A stretch of DNA of 64,000 nt from Actinocorallia herbida (GCF_003751225.1 NZ_RJKE01000001.1:9424001-9488000); one strand, 5' to 3'; positions 48,913-58,828 are shown, numbered from the stretch's first letter. The notes: a model not told the origin generated them from the sequence alone. A program made the numbers and translations.

Positions 48913-50442
48913 ATGCCCCCCACGCGCCTACGGACGCGCCCGCAGACACCTCAGGGATCCGCCTTGGCCTGGGCGGGACACCCGGTGACGGCCGGGGCCG
49001 TGGCGGTCCTCGCCCTCAACGACCACCTGCTGAAGCCCGCCTTCCCCGGCGTCCTGACGGGCAAGCTGAGCGACGTCGCGGGCCTCGTGTTCGCCCCCGC
49101 GCTTCTGGCCCTCGCCTTCGCGGTGTCGGGCTGGGCGGGAAGGCGGACGGCGGCCTGGTCCGTCGTCCTCACCGGCATCGGCTTCGCCCTGGTGAAGGCG
49201 ACCTCCGCGGGCGCGGACGCCGCCTCGGCGCTGTGGACGGCCGTGGCCGGGCCGTCGGTCGTCCTCGCCGACCCCACCGACCTCCTCGCGCTGCCCGCCC
49301 TCGGCCTGAGCTGGGCCGTCCACCTGCGGACCCGGGGGAGGGAGGACGGCGCGCCCCCGATCCGGTTCGTCCGCGTCCTCGTCGTGGTTCCCCTGGCCGT
49401 CCTGGCGACGGCCGCCACCTCGGCCCCGCCGCACCGCTCGCTCACCGACGTCCGGGTCGTCGACGGCCGCCTCGTCGTCAGCGACGGTGTCGCGGTCGCC
49501 TCGCGCGACGGGGGCAGGACCTGGGAGCCCGCCGATCCTTCGGAGCGGCCTTGGACGGTCCCCGTCCCTCCCACCTTCCCTGTCTCTCCTTCCATGTCCG
49601 CTACGCCGAGCCCTGGGCCGGACCTCGTCCTTCAGAAGAGCGCGTGTGTCCCTTCGGAGCCCGCCCACTGTTACCGGGTGGTCTCCGGAAGGCTCGCGGT
49701 ACAGGAGACCCTCGATGGACGGACCTGGCGGACGTCCTGGGAGATCTCCGAAGGCCGACGGGACTTCCTGCGGCGTGAGGCACTCGGCCGAGGGCTCGAT
49801 CCGCGGATCGCCAGCAGCGACCTCGCCGTACAGGAGGTTCCGGGCGGCCATGTTGTGGCGGTCGCCAACCTCGGTGACGGCCTCGCGCTCCGGAACGTCG
49901 AGGGCGACTGGCGAAGGCTCGGCTTCCCTAAGATCGTCGATAGGCGCCTCGCCCCGGTAGCCGAATGGCAGGTCCCGGAACTGGCCGACAGCCGGGCTTA
50001 CAGGTACCGCGCGGCCTTCACCGGGCTGATCGTGCTCGCCTTGGCGCTCGGCGCGGGCCTGCGCGCCGACCCGGCGCTCAAGTGGGGGGTTCCGCTCACT
50101 GTGCTGGGCGCGGCCCTGGGCGTCATGCTGCACTCGCTGGATCTGCTCGCCGTCCTCGCGGCCCCGGTGGCGCTGGGCCTTGTCGTCGCGGGCCTCGTCC
50201 TGCTCACGGTCGCCGTGATCACCACGCCGGACGCCCGTCGTGCGAAGGCGACGGCCCCCGTCGCGCTGGTGACGGGAGTCCTGACGCTTCTGCCTTTGTC
50301 CGCGTGGGCGATGGGAGTCCTCGACCACTTCCGGATCGCCGCCCTTGCGACGGTGCTCCTCGGCGGCCTCGGTGTCGCCGCGGCCTACCTCGTCGGACGG
50401 GCCGTCGGCATGCCTCGCGAAGGCGGCCCGCCCGTCAGGTGA
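48913..50442 (+). CDS. Membrane protein with large extracytoplasmic domain, unknown function
   Basis: A 509-residue protein. N-terminal helices (about 20-170) include the conserved-looking stretch LALNDHLLKPAFPGVLTGKL then SDVAGLVFAPAL. A soluble middle (about 180-370) contains a BNR/Asp-box-like SRDGGRTWEP and a second repeat-like LDGRTWRTSWE, suggesting a sialidase-type beta-propeller fragment outside the membrane. Four to five C-terminal helices follow. I do not recognise a characterised family. It overlaps the convergent TetR gene by 8 bp. Confidence 0.75.
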   Translation: MPPTRLRTRPQTPQGSALAWAGHPVTAGAVAVLALNDHLLKPAFPGVLTGKLSDVAGLVFAPALLALAFAVSGWAGRRTAAWSVVLTGIGFALVKATSAGADAASALWTAVAGPSVVLADPTDLLALPALGLSWAVHLRTRGREDGAPPIRFVRVLVVVPLAVLATAATSAPPHRSLTDVRVVDGRLVVSDGVAVASRDGGRTWEPADPSERPWTVPVPPTFPVSPSMSATPSPGPDLVLQKSACVPSEPAHCYRVVSGRLAVQETLDGRTWRTSWEISEGRRDFLRREALGRGLDPRIASSDLAVQEVPGGHVVAVANLGDGLALRNVEGDWRRLGFPKIVDRRLAPVAEWQVPELADSRAYRYRAAFTGLIVLALALGAGLRADPALKWGVPLTVLGAALGVMLHSLDLLAVLAAPVALGLVVAGLVLLTVAVITTPDARRAKATAPVALVTGVLTLLPLSAWAMGVLDHFRIAALATVLLGGLGVAAAYLVGRAVGMPREGGPPVR

Positions 50443-51088
50443 GCCTTCTGTGCAGGGGCGCGGCGAGGTCCGTCGTGGTGAGCAGGAGCGCGACGGTGTA
50501 GTCGACGAGGTGGTCGCGGTCGATGGGGATGTCGCCGCGCAGCCAGGCCGCGATGAGGTCCCACAGCCCAGAGGTGAGGGTGAACGCGGTCAGCGCCAGG
50601 TCGGTGTCCGACAGCGGCGAATCGCCCAGCACCGTCTGGGTCCGTCCGGTGAACAGTTTCGCGAGGTTGCCGATGATCTCGGCGCGGCGCTGCTGGAGCA
50701 GCGGGTGCGCGGGGAACTCGTGGCCGAGGACGCGGGCGAGGCGCGGGTCGGAGGTGAGGAAGTCGACGGTCGCGGTCACCGACGCGCGCGCCAGGTCGGG
50801 CAGGCCGCCGTGGGTCGACTCCTCGGCCGCCGCGAGGATGCGCGCGGTGCCGAGCGCGGCCTGCTCGTCGACGATGGCGAGGAGCAGCGCGTCGCGGTCG
50901 GCGAAGTTCTCGTAGAAGTACCTGTCGTTCAGGCCCGCGAGCGAGCAGACGCCGCGCACCGTCGTGGCCGCCCAGCCACGGGTGCCGAGCAGCTCCAGCC
51001 CGGCCTCCATCAGCGCCGCGCGGCGCTGCGCGCGGCGTTCCTCGGCGGGGACCCCCCGGTAGGGGCGGGTGCGGTGCTGGGACGTCAC
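50435..51088 (-). CDS. TetR-family regulator divergent from a P450
   Basis: About 217 residues. The HTH is TTVRGVCSLAGLNDRYFYEN near residues 40-59. The C-terminal ligand domain is hydrophobic and typical in length. GTG at 51088 is preferred; the frame is open to 51169, but that stretch contains the operator. It is divergent from a cytochrome P450 gene with palindromes between, so it likely represses both. Confidence 0.85.
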   Translation of the reverse strand: MTSQHRTRPYRGVPAEERRAQRRAALMEAGLELLGTRGWAATTVRGVCSLAGLNDRYFYENFADRDALLLAIVDEQAALGTARILAAAEESTHGGLPDLARASVTATVDFLTSDPRLARVLGHEFPAHPLLQQRRAEIIGNLAKLFTGRTQTVLGDSPLSDTDLALTAFTLTSGLWDLIAAWLRGDIPIDRDHLVDYTVALLLTTTDLAAPLHRRLT

Positions 51089-51121
51089 GGTCTGATTCTG
51101 CCGCACCCCTTGACGGCCCCC

Positions 51122-51176
51122 GGAATTCTGGTCATCGTTGGCACCAGAATTTCTGGTGTGCCCCATCACCAGAAGT
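51122..51176. promoter_or_regulatory. TetR operator cluster between tetR and P450
   Basis: CACCAGAATTTCTGGTG (51142-51158) is a perfect 17-bp palindrome. Half-sites TTCTGGT (51126-51132) and ACCAGAA (51168-51174) flank it on both sides at similar spacing, as for cooperative binding by two or three dimers. Confidence 0.7.
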
Positions 51177-51216
51177 TGGAACGATCTGGTTTGTGCGTCG
51201 AGGAGGTCGGTCGTCG

Positions 51217-52539
51217 GTGACCACGGACAACGCTGCGGGAGAGCTGGCTCTCGAGGAGATCAACCTCGCGGACCTGAGGTTCTGGAGGCGCCCGCTGGAC
51301 GAGCGCGCCGAGGCCTTCAAGGTCCTGCGGTCCGCCCCCGGGCCGCGCTTCTTCACCCTTCCGAAGATGCCGATCGTCGGGCAGAGCCCCGGTACGTACG
51401 CGCTCGTCAGGCACGCGGACGTCGCCGAGGCGAGCCGCAACTCCGAGGTGTTCAGCAGCGAGCCGAGCGCCACGAGCCCGACCGACCTGCCCCGGGTCGT
51501 CGAGCGCTACTTCAAGTCGATGATCGACATGGACGACCCGCGGCACGCCAAGATCCGCCGCGTCGTCTCCCGTGCCTTCAGCCCCAAGATGATCGCCAAG
51601 TTCGAGGACGACATCGCCGGCCGCGCCACCCGGATCGTCGACGAGCTGATCGCGTCGGGCCCCGGCGACTTCGTGGCCAAGGTCGCGGTCCGCCTTCCCA
51701 CCGAGGTCATCTGCGACATGCTCGGCATTCCGCCGGAGTACTACCCGCGCGTGGTGAAGTGGACGAACATCACCGTCGGCTACACCGACCCCGAGTACAT
51801 CGGCGCCGAGGTCGACTACAGCTCGGGCGTCGCCAAGATGAGCACCGCAGGGATGCTGCGCACCCTCGGCACCATGTCCTTGGCCGGATGGCGGCTGCAC
51901 CGCCTCGCGGCGCGCCTCGGGCGCGCGCGGATGAAGAACCCGAACGGCGACCTCACCTCCGCCCTGGTCAACGCGAACGTCGACGGCGAGGCGCTCACCC
52001 CGCAGGAGTTCGGCGCGTTCTTCCTGCTGCTCGTCGTCGCGGGCAACGAGACCACCCGGAACGCCATCGCGCACGGCCTCAAGCTCTTCACCGACCATCC
52101 CGAGCAGCGCGCCCTGCTGCTCGAGGACTTCGACGGCAGGATCGCGCCCGCGGTCGACGAGATCATCCGCTACGCCAGCCCCGTCATCTTCATGCGCCGC
52201 AACGTCACCCGCGACTACGAGCTGAACGGCCACCGGTTCAAGGCGGGCGACCGGGTGTCCCTGTACTACCCGTCGGCGAACCGGGACGAGACGGTCTTCA
52301 CCGACCCCGACGCCTTCGACATCACCCGCTCGCCCAACCCGCACATCGCCTTCGGCGGCCCCGGCCCGCACTACTGCCTCGGCGCGAACCTCGCCCGCCG
52401 CGAGATCACCCTGATGTTCCGCGAGCTGTTCACCCGGCTCCCCGACATCCGCACCGACGGTGAGCCCGACCGCCTCCAGTCCGGCTTCATCAACGGCCTC
52501 AAGCGCCTCCCCTGCACGTTCACCGCGCCATCGGCCTGA
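51217..52539 (+). CDS. Cytochrome P450
   Basis: A 440-residue P450. The I-helix motif reads VVAGNETTRN, ExxR is EIIR, and the heme loop is FGGPGPHYCLGANLAR with the axial Cys near residue 386. N-terminal and SRS features (such as DMDDPRHAKIRRVVSRAF) resemble the CYP125/CYP142-like actinobacterial group that hydroxylates sterol side chains or long-chain substrates. No ferredoxin gene is adjacent. GTG 51217 or GTG 51193 may be the start; GGAGG lies between them and favours 51217. Confidence 0.9.
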   Translation: MTTDNAAGELALEEINLADLRFWRRPLDERAEAFKVLRSAPGPRFFTLPKMPIVGQSPGTYALVRHADVAEASRNSEVFSSEPSATSPTDLPRVVERYFKSMIDMDDPRHAKIRRVVSRAFSPKMIAKFEDDIAGRATRIVDELIASGPGDFVAKVAVRLPTEVICDMLGIPPEYYPRVVKWTNITVGYTDPEYIGAEVDYSSGVAKMSTAGMLRTLGTMSLAGWRLHRLAARLGRARMKNPNGDLTSALVNANVDGEALTPQEFGAFFLLLVVAGNETTRNAIAHGLKLFTDHPEQRALLLEDFDGRIAPAVDEIIRYASPVIFMRRNVTRDYELNGHRFKAGDRVSLYYPSANRDETVFTDPDAFDITRSPNPHIAFGGPGPHYCLGANLARREITLMFRELFTRLPDIRTDGEPDRLQSGFINGLKRLPCTFTAPSA

Positions 52540-52546
52540 AGCCTCG

Positions 52547-52573
52547 GCCCCCGATGGAACGTCCATCGGGGGC
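52547..52573. terminator. Terminator after the P450 gene
   Basis: GCCCCCGATGGA (52547-52558) and TCCATCGGGGGC (52562-52573) pair perfectly with a 3-nt loop, just before the TetR gene. Confidence 0.82.
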
Positions 52574-52595
52574 CCGGCTGGCCTACCCTGGAGCG

Positions 52596-53237
52596 ATGTC
52601 GACGCGAGGGCTGCCCCGGGGCCGTAACGCGCTGCCCCTGGAGGAGGTGGCGCGGCTCCAGCGTGAGCGGCTGACCCGCGCCATGGCCGAGGTCCTGACG
52701 GAGAAGGGCTACGCGGCCACGTCCGTCGAGGACGTCCTGAAACGCTCGGGCGTCTCCCGGCTGACCTTCTACAAGCTCTTCTCCTCCAAGGCCGACTGCT
52801 TCATCGCGGCCCTGGACCGGGCCAACGAGATCCTGCGGACCCGGGTGGCCCAGGCCGTCGCGGAGTTCGGCGAAGGCGGCGACGCGCTCAGGCGCACCGA
52901 GTACGCGCTCGACGCCTATTTCAGGATGCTCGAGGAGGAACTGCCCTTCGCGCGGGTCTGCCTTGTGGAGATCTACGCGGCAGGGCCCGTGGCAGTCGCC
53001 CACCGCAGCGCCATGCACGAGGAGATGGCCGCCCTCAACGCCCAGGTCCTGGGTGTCACCGATGCACAGGGTCTGCGCACCTGCCGGATGCTCGTCTCCA
53101 CCATGATCACCCAGGCCGGCGCCCCGATCGCGGAGAACGACATCGAGGGCCTGCGGGCGATTCGTCCCGATCTGATGGCCTTCCTTCACGATCTGTGGAA
53201 CGCGGGCCTCTTCGGCAAGGGCACCGGCCCTTCCTAG
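52596..53237 (+). CDS. TetR-family regulator
   Basis: A 213-residue regulator. The HTH is TSVEDVLKRSGVSRLTFYKLF (about 43-63). The ligand domain is of usual size. It lies in the same direction as the P450, separated by a terminator hairpin, and may be expressed independently. Target unknown. Confidence 0.88.
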   Translation: MSTRGLPRGRNALPLEEVARLQRERLTRAMAEVLTEKGYAATSVEDVLKRSGVSRLTFYKLFSSKADCFIAALDRANEILRTRVAQAVAEFGEGGDALRRTEYALDAYFRMLEEELPFARVCLVEIYAAGPVAVAHRSAMHEEMAALNAQVLGVTDAQGLRTCRMLVSTMITQAGAPIAENDIEGLRAIRPDLMAFLHDLWNAGLFGKGTGPS

Positions 53238-53359
53238 TCTCTTCTGGGGTAAAACGCCCTTTTCGGCTGGCCCGAGTTGCCGTGTGGTGCTCTTGGGGTT
53301 TAAAAATACGGTGCTGTCTATCTGAAATCGGTTCCCCCGCCGTCAGAGAAGAGGCCCCT

Positions 53360-56300
53360 GTGGTCGCACCCCTGCTCCCCGCCGACCCCAGGCATCTGGG
53401 CCCCTACTGGCTGGCCGGGAGACTCGGCGCGGGCGGCCAGGGCGTCGTGTACGTGGGCTACGACGCCGACGGGGTCCGGGTGGCCGTCAAGGCGCTGCAC
53501 GCCGCCACGGTGAGCGGCGCCGACCGCGTCCACCTGCGCAAGGAGGCCGCGGCCTTGGGGAAGGTCGCGTCCTTCTGCACCGCCCGCGTCATCGAATCCG
53601 ACTTCGACCACACACCGCCCTACCTCGTCAGCGAGTTCGTCGCGGGTCCCGACCTCCAGGGCCGCGTCGAGCGGGAGGGCTCTTTCACCCCCGACGCCCT
53701 CCGGCGGCTCGGCATCGGCATCGCCACCGCGCTCACCGCGGTCCACGCCGCGGGCGTGATCCACCGGGACCTCAAGCCCGCCAACGTCCTCCTCGGCCCT
53801 GACGGCCCACGCGTCATCGACTTCGGCATCGCGAGGACCGAGGAGATGTCCCAGAGCGCCACCGGGCTCAAAGGGACCCCGCGGTGGATGGCGCCCGAAC
53901 TGTTCCGGGGAGAGCGGGCCACCGAGGCCGTCGACGTCTGGGCGTGGGGAGCGATCATGCTCTACGCCGCGACCGCCCGGCCGCTCGTGGCCGGCGACAG
54001 CCTCCCGTCGATCATCCACGGCGTCCTCAACGCGGAACCCGAGCTCCACCCTCTGCCGCCCTCCTTGCGGCCCCTTGTGGAGAGCGCCCTTAACCAGGAC
54101 CCGGAGAAACGACCTAGCGCACGCGCCCTCCTCGACGGATTGATCGCAGACGGGACCTCCGAAGGAGGCGCGCTCGAAGCGGGGCAGAAGGCGGCGTCGT
54201 CCCTACCCGCGCCCCCTCCCGCGCCGAGCCTCGGCGACCTCGCCGAACACGCGTACACCGGCCTCGACTCGGAGGCGCGGTCTGCGGTCCCACGTGTCCT
54301 CCTGCGGATGGTCGGCACCACGCCGAGCACGTTCCGCACCGTCCCTCGCGCCGCGCTCCAGGACGCCGAGACCGCCCCGCCCGCGCTGGACCGGGCGATC
54401 GGCGCGCTGGCCGCCGCGGGCCTGGTCGTCGAGGACGGGCGCGGCCTCGGCCTCGCGACCCCGGCCCTCGTGCGGGCCTGGCCGCGGCTGCGCTCCTGGG
54501 CCGCGGAGGAGGGCGACGCGCTGGTCGCCCACCAGGGGCTCGCCGACGCCGCCCGCCGCTGGGACGAGCACGGCCGCAGATCCGGCGACCTCCTCCAGGG
54601 CACCTCCTTGGACGAGGCCGTCACCGGCACCGTCGCGGGGCGCCGCCACCTCACCCTCTCCCTCCTGGAACGGGCCTACCTCGACGGTTCGGTAGCGGGC
54701 GCCCGCAGGCGCGCCCGCATCCGCGGCCTTCTGAGCGCGACCCTCGGCATCCTGCTCCTCGTCGCCTCCGGCACCGCGGCCTTCGCCGTCGCGCAGAGCC
54801 GCGACCTTGCGCAACGCAACATCACGGTCTCCCTGCAACGCGACGAGGCGGTCGGTTCCGGGCTCGCCGCCGCCGCGGTCTCCCTGCGCCGGATCGACCC
54901 GGTGACGGCCCAGCGGCTCGCCGTCGCGGCGGCGTCGCTCGCGCCGGACGCGCCCGAGAGCCGCAGCGCCCTCATCACCCTCTACCACCAGCGGGAACGA
55001 GACTCCTTCGCGCCATCCGGCTTCGACACCCTTCGGGGCACGTCCTACAGCTCTGACGGCAGGCTCCTCGCCTACGCCGACGCGGCGGGCGTCAAGGTCC
55101 TCGACATCGACGCGCGCAAGGTGGTCGCCGCCTTCCCCGTCGCGGGGACGCCGATCCGCTACGACAGCAGCAGCCTCTCCCTGAGCGGCGACGGCAAGGT
55201 CGTGTCCGTGCTCCACGAGGACGGTCTCGTGGAGTTCTACGACGTGGCCACGGGAAAGCCACGGCCCCGGACCTTCACGGTCCCCGAGCCGTTCGTCGAG
55301 ATCAACGGGGACGGCACCCGGATGCTGTCCATGCAGCGGGACCGGACCCTGGTGCGGAACACGCTCACCGGCGAGACCGTCGTGGAGCGGCCCTACCCGC
55401 TGAACGTGGCCTACCTGACCAGGGGCGGCAACCTCGTCGGCGCCCGGAAGGCCGCCCTGGAGGCTTGGAACGCCGGCACGGGCGAGCGCATCAAGCTGCC
55501 GCGCCTCGACCTCGGCGGCGCGCCGATCAGCGACCTCGCCGTGAGCCCGGACGGCAAGCTCCTCGTGCTGGAGCAGGACCACGCGGCCCTCTGGGTCGTC
55601 AACTGGGAGAAGGAGGAGATCCGGAACCTGACCATCCCGAAGTCGGAGGTGTCCGGCCTGCTCTCGTTCAGCCCGGACAGCCGCTACCTGTCCCGCGGGG
55701 ACACCGTGTGGGATCTGACCGGGATGTCCGGCACCCCGGTCCTGCGCTTCGGGTCCGACGGCTGCCGCACCCGGGTCTTCGGACCCGACGGCAGGACCCT
55801 GCGCTGCGTCGACGCCCGCATGCGCGTCAACGTCCTGTCGCTGCACGCCGTGCAGGATCCCGGCCGGCTCAGTGACCTCCGGACCAGCACCGAGGCCGGG
55901 CTCAGCGCCGACGGACGCACGCTCATCGTCCAGTCCTTCGACACCCTCGACGTGTACGACGCGCTCTCCCGGGAGAAGCGCCGCTCCCTCCCCATCGGCG
56001 CCTTGGAAAGCTCCCACTACGCCCTGTCCAATGACGGCTCGCTCCTCGCCGACGCGCGCGGCGACGGCCGCCTCGACCTGTGGGACCTGCGCTCCGGGAC
56101 CAAGCTGCGCTCCCTCGCGACCGGCCGGAAGTTCGTGCAGGAACAGCCGCTCGCCTTCTCCCCGGACGCCCGCACCCTCGCCACGCTCACCTTCGACGGG
56201 GAGAACCCGACGGTCCTGGACTTCTGGGACGTGGCCTCGGGAACCCTGCGCGCGACGTCCAAGGGCGTCTCGACGCAGGGCTACCTGGGTGCGGGCCACA

Positions 56301-56872
56301 GCATCTCGGGCGACCCGAAGGTGCTGTTCTCCCCGGACGGCTCGACCGTCGTCTCGGCCCTCGACCAGGGCGTCGTGGAGGTCGCGACAGGCGAACGCCG
56401 CCTCCCGCCGACGACGCTCGAGTCCGCGCGAGCCATCAGCGCCGACGGCGTCGTGGCCGCGGCCGAGGAGGACACCGTCCGCTTCTGGGACGGCCGGACG
56501 CTCACCCCTGGCGACGGCGCGAACATCGGCTCGGACCCGGCCACCATGGCCTTCTCCAGGGACGGCCTCCTCGCGGTCTCCGACGGCGCGGGCCGCATCC
56601 GCCTCTACGACGTCGCCGGCAAGCGTCTCCTGGGCAGCCCCCTCACCGGCCACTATGTCGACCCCCGGTACACGACCATCAGCCACGCGCGCTCCCTGGC
56701 CTTCACCCCCGACTCCTCCCACATCGTCAGCACCGACGCCGAAGGCCGCGTCCGAGCGGACCTCATCGCCGTCGAGCCGCTCCGCGCCGCCCTCTGCGCC
56801 CGCGCGGGCGAACTGACCCGCGCGGAATGGGCCACCTATGTCCCGACCGCCCCCTACCGCTCGACCTGCTGA
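53360..56872 (+). CDS. Ser/Thr protein kinase fused to a WD40-type propeller (PkwA-like)
   Basis: A 1170-residue protein. Kinase domain (about 13-275): GAGGQGVVYVG, VAVKAL, HRDLKPANV, DFGIA and MAPE are all present. A linker with a winged-helix/helical segment (about 290-450, including TPALVRAWPRLRSWAAEEGD) resembles the region that follows the NTPase of nSTAND-WD40 proteins. One transmembrane helix (about 456-480) leads into a C-terminal propeller with many SPDG-like repeats (ALSNDGSLLADARGDGRLDL is one). Topology would place the kinase in the cytoplasm and the propeller outside. GTG 53360 gives a kinase starting normally; the frame opens earlier at 53195. Confidence 0.88.
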   Translation: MVAPLLPADPRHLGPYWLAGRLGAGGQGVVYVGYDADGVRVAVKALHAATVSGADRVHLRKEAAALGKVASFCTARVIESDFDHTPPYLVSEFVAGPDLQGRVEREGSFTPDALRRLGIGIATALTAVHAAGVIHRDLKPANVLLGPDGPRVIDFGIARTEEMSQSATGLKGTPRWMAPELFRGERATEAVDVWAWGAIMLYAATARPLVAGDSLPSIIHGVLNAEPELHPLPPSLRPLVESALNQDPEKRPSARALLDGLIADGTSEGGALEAGQKAASSLPAPPPAPSLGDLAEHAYTGLDSEARSAVPRVLLRMVGTTPSTFRTVPRAALQDAETAPPALDRAIGALAAAGLVVEDGRGLGLATPALVRAWPRLRSWAAEEGDALVAHQGLADAARRWDEHGRRSGDLLQGTSLDEAVTGTVAGRRHLTLSLLERAYLDGSVAGARRRARIRGLLSATLGILLLVASGTAAFAVAQSRDLAQRNITVSLQRDEAVGSGLAAAAVSLRRIDPVTAQRLAVAAASLAPDAPESRSALITLYHQRERDSFAPSGFDTLRGTSYSSDGRLLAYADAAGVKVLDIDARKVVAAFPVAGTPIRYDSSSLSLSGDGKVVSVLHEDGLVEFYDVATGKPRPRTFTVPEPFVEINGDGTRMLSMQRDRTLVRNTLTGETVVERPYPLNVAYLTRGGNLVGARKAALEAWNAGTGERIKLPRLDLGGAPISDLAVSPDGKLLVLEQDHAALWVVNWEKEEIRNLTIPKSEVSGLLSFSPDSRYLSRGDTVWDLTGMSGTPVLRFGSDGCRTRVFGPDGRTLRCVDARMRVNVLSLHAVQDPGRLSDLRTSTEAGLSADGRTLIVQSFDTLDVYDALSREKRRSLPIGALESSHYALSNDGSLLADARGDGRLDLWDLRSGTKLRSLATGRKFVQEQPLAFSPDARTLATLTFDGENPTVLDFWDVASGTLRATSKGVSTQGYLGAGHSISGDPKVLFSPDGSTVVSALDQGVVEVATGERRLPPTTLESARAISADGVVAAAEEDTVRFWDGRTLTPGDGANIGSDPATMAFSRDGLLAVSDGAGRIRLYDVAGKRLLGSPLTGHYVDPRYTTISHARSLAFTPDSSHIVSTDAEGRVRADLIAVEPLRAALCARAGELTRAEWATYVPTAPYRSTC

Positions 56873-57040
56873 CGCCCGGCGGGTCGCCCGAGCCGTCACG
56901 GCCGCCGTGACCTGGGCGGACCCGGACCCCGGCCTGTGGATAACTTCTTGGGCGGATGGTCGGGCGCGGCTAGGATTTCGGGAGATCGCCGCGGGCCGCG
57001 GACGCCGGCGGCGCAGCGAACGAGGGCGGGGTGGCCGGTC

Positions 57041-58747
57041 ATGCGTTGGTCGCAGATGCACATTCCTACATTGCGGACGGATCCGGCGGACGCGGACGCA
57101 CCGAGCCACCGGCTGCTGCTGCGCGCGGGATACGTGCGGCAGCTCATGGCGGGGCACTACTCGCTGCTGCCGCTCGCGGTGCGGGTCCGCGCGAAGGTCA
57201 TCGGGATCATCCGCGAGGAGATGAGCCGGATCGGCGCGCAGGAGTTCATGCTGCCCGCGATGCACCCGCGCGAGGTGTGGGAGCGCAGCGGGCGGTGGGA
57301 GGTCATGGGCGAGGAGATGTTCCGCCTCAAGGACCGCAAAGGCGCCGATCTCGCTCTCGGCATGACCCACGAGGAGATCTTCGGCACGCTCGCGACCGAG
57401 CTGAGCTCCTACAAGCAGCTCCCGCAGATCTGGTACCAGTTCCAGACCAAGTTCCGCGACGAGCCGCGCGCCAAGGCCGGGCTGATGCGCACGCGGGAGT
57501 TCACCATGAAGGACTCCTACAGCTTCGATCTCGCCGCCGAGGGCCTGGACGCCGCGTTCGACCGCCACCACGACGCCTATGTGCGGATCTTCCGGCGGCT
57601 GGGCATCCCCGCGATCCCCGTCGAGGCGTCCTCGGGGGCGATGGGCGGGTCGGCGTCGACGGAGTTCATGTGCCCGGCCGAGGTCGGCGAGGACCTCGTC
57701 GTGCACTGCCCGTCCTGCGGCTACGCGGCCAACATCGAGAAGGCCGTCTCCCGCCTCCCCGAGACCGCCGACGAGCCCGGCCCCGCGAGCCCCGAGCGGT
57801 TCGCCACCCCGGGCGTCCGGACCATCGAGGACCTCGCCCGCGGCTTCGGCGCCACGGGAGACCGGCAGATCAAGACCCTCGTCTACGTCCTCGACGAGGC
57901 GCTCACCCTCGTCCTGCTGCGCGGCGACCACCCCCTCAGCGAGCAGAAGCTCAGCGACGCCACCGGCGCGACGGCCCTGCGCCCCGCCCGCCCGGAGGAG
58001 ATCCAGGAGGCACTCGGCGCCCTGCCCGGCAGCCTCGGCGCGGTCGGCGTCACCGGCCCGCCCGTCCTCGCCGACGAGGCGCTGCGCGGCCGCACCGACA
58101 TGTTCACCGGCGCCAACACCGACGACGTGCACCTGCGCGGTGTCGACGTCGCGCGCGACATCGCCGTCACCACCTGGGCCGATCTGCGCGAGGTCGCCGA
58201 AGGCGAGTCCTGCGCCCGGTGCGGAAGCCCTCTCGAGGTGCGCAAGGCCATCGAGGTCGGCCATATCTTCAAGCTCGGCTACAAGTACGCCGACGCCCTC
58301 GGCATCGAGGTCCTCGACGACAAGGGCGAGCGCACCCCCGTCATCATGGGCAGCTACGGCATCGGCGTGGAGCGCGCCATGGCGGCCGTCATCGAGCGCC
58401 ACCACGACGCCAAGGGCATCGTCTGGCCCCTGTCCGTGGCCCCCTTCCAGGTCGCCATCGTCATCGCCCAGTCCGACGACCCCGACACCGCCAAGGCCGC
58501 CGAAGACCTCTACACCGCCCTCCTCGCCGCCGGCGCCGAGGTCATCATCGACGATCGTGCCGAACGCGCCGGCGTCAAGTTCAAGGACACCGAACTGGTC
58601 GGCATCCCCTACCGCCTCACCGTCGGCAAACGCGGCCTGGCCGAAGGCACCGTGGAACTCACCACCCGCGCCACCGGCGAAACCCTCAGAGTCCCCCTGC
58701 CAGAAGCCGTCGCACACGTCCAGGGCCTGCTGCGCGAACCACGCTGA
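57041..58747 (+). CDS. proS: Prolyl-tRNA synthetase
   Basis: A 568-residue class II synthetase of the bacterial type. Motif 2 region (FRDEPRAKAGLMRTREFTMKD) and motif 3 (GSYGIGVERAMAA) are clear, with an INS editing domain in between (about 225-400; GDRQIKTLVYVLDEALTLVL) and a C-terminal anticodon-binding domain. It charges tRNA-Pro in the cytoplasm. The start ATG 57041 is supported by the family N-terminus MRWSQMHIPTLR. No T-box leader is evident in the upstream 168 bp. Confidence 0.96.
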   Translation: MRWSQMHIPTLRTDPADADAPSHRLLLRAGYVRQLMAGHYSLLPLAVRVRAKVIGIIREEMSRIGAQEFMLPAMHPREVWERSGRWEVMGEEMFRLKDRKGADLALGMTHEEIFGTLATELSSYKQLPQIWYQFQTKFRDEPRAKAGLMRTREFTMKDSYSFDLAAEGLDAAFDRHHDAYVRIFRRLGIPAIPVEASSGAMGGSASTEFMCPAEVGEDLVVHCPSCGYAANIEKAVSRLPETADEPGPASPERFATPGVRTIEDLARGFGATGDRQIKTLVYVLDEALTLVLLRGDHPLSEQKLSDATGATALRPARPEEIQEALGALPGSLGAVGVTGPPVLADEALRGRTDMFTGANTDDVHLRGVDVARDIAVTTWADLREVAEGESCARCGSPLEVRKAIEVGHIFKLGYKYADALGIEVLDDKGERTPVIMGSYGIGVERAMAAVIERHHDAKGIVWPLSVAPFQVAIVIAQSDDPDTAKAAEDLYTALLAAGAEVIIDDRAERAGVKFKDTELVGIPYRLTVGKRGLAEGTVELTTRATGETLRVPLPEAVAHVQGLLREPR

Positions 58748-58828
58748 GCGGCCCGTCCGGCGAACCGCCGCCGGGTCTTCGAGAGGCGCGGTCCCGACGG
58801 CCGGCGCGGCGTGACGGCCGGGAACCGG

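Noticed and set aside
56873-57040. T-box riboswitch upstream of proS
   Set aside because: No T-box consensus, specifier loop or terminator/antiterminator pair is visible.
54203-58717. A minus-strand frame of about 1500 codons opposite the kinase-WD40 and proS genes
   Set aside because: It is the mirror of strongly supported genes in very GC-rich DNA; its translation is low-complexity Gly/Arg/Val/Glu with no domain.
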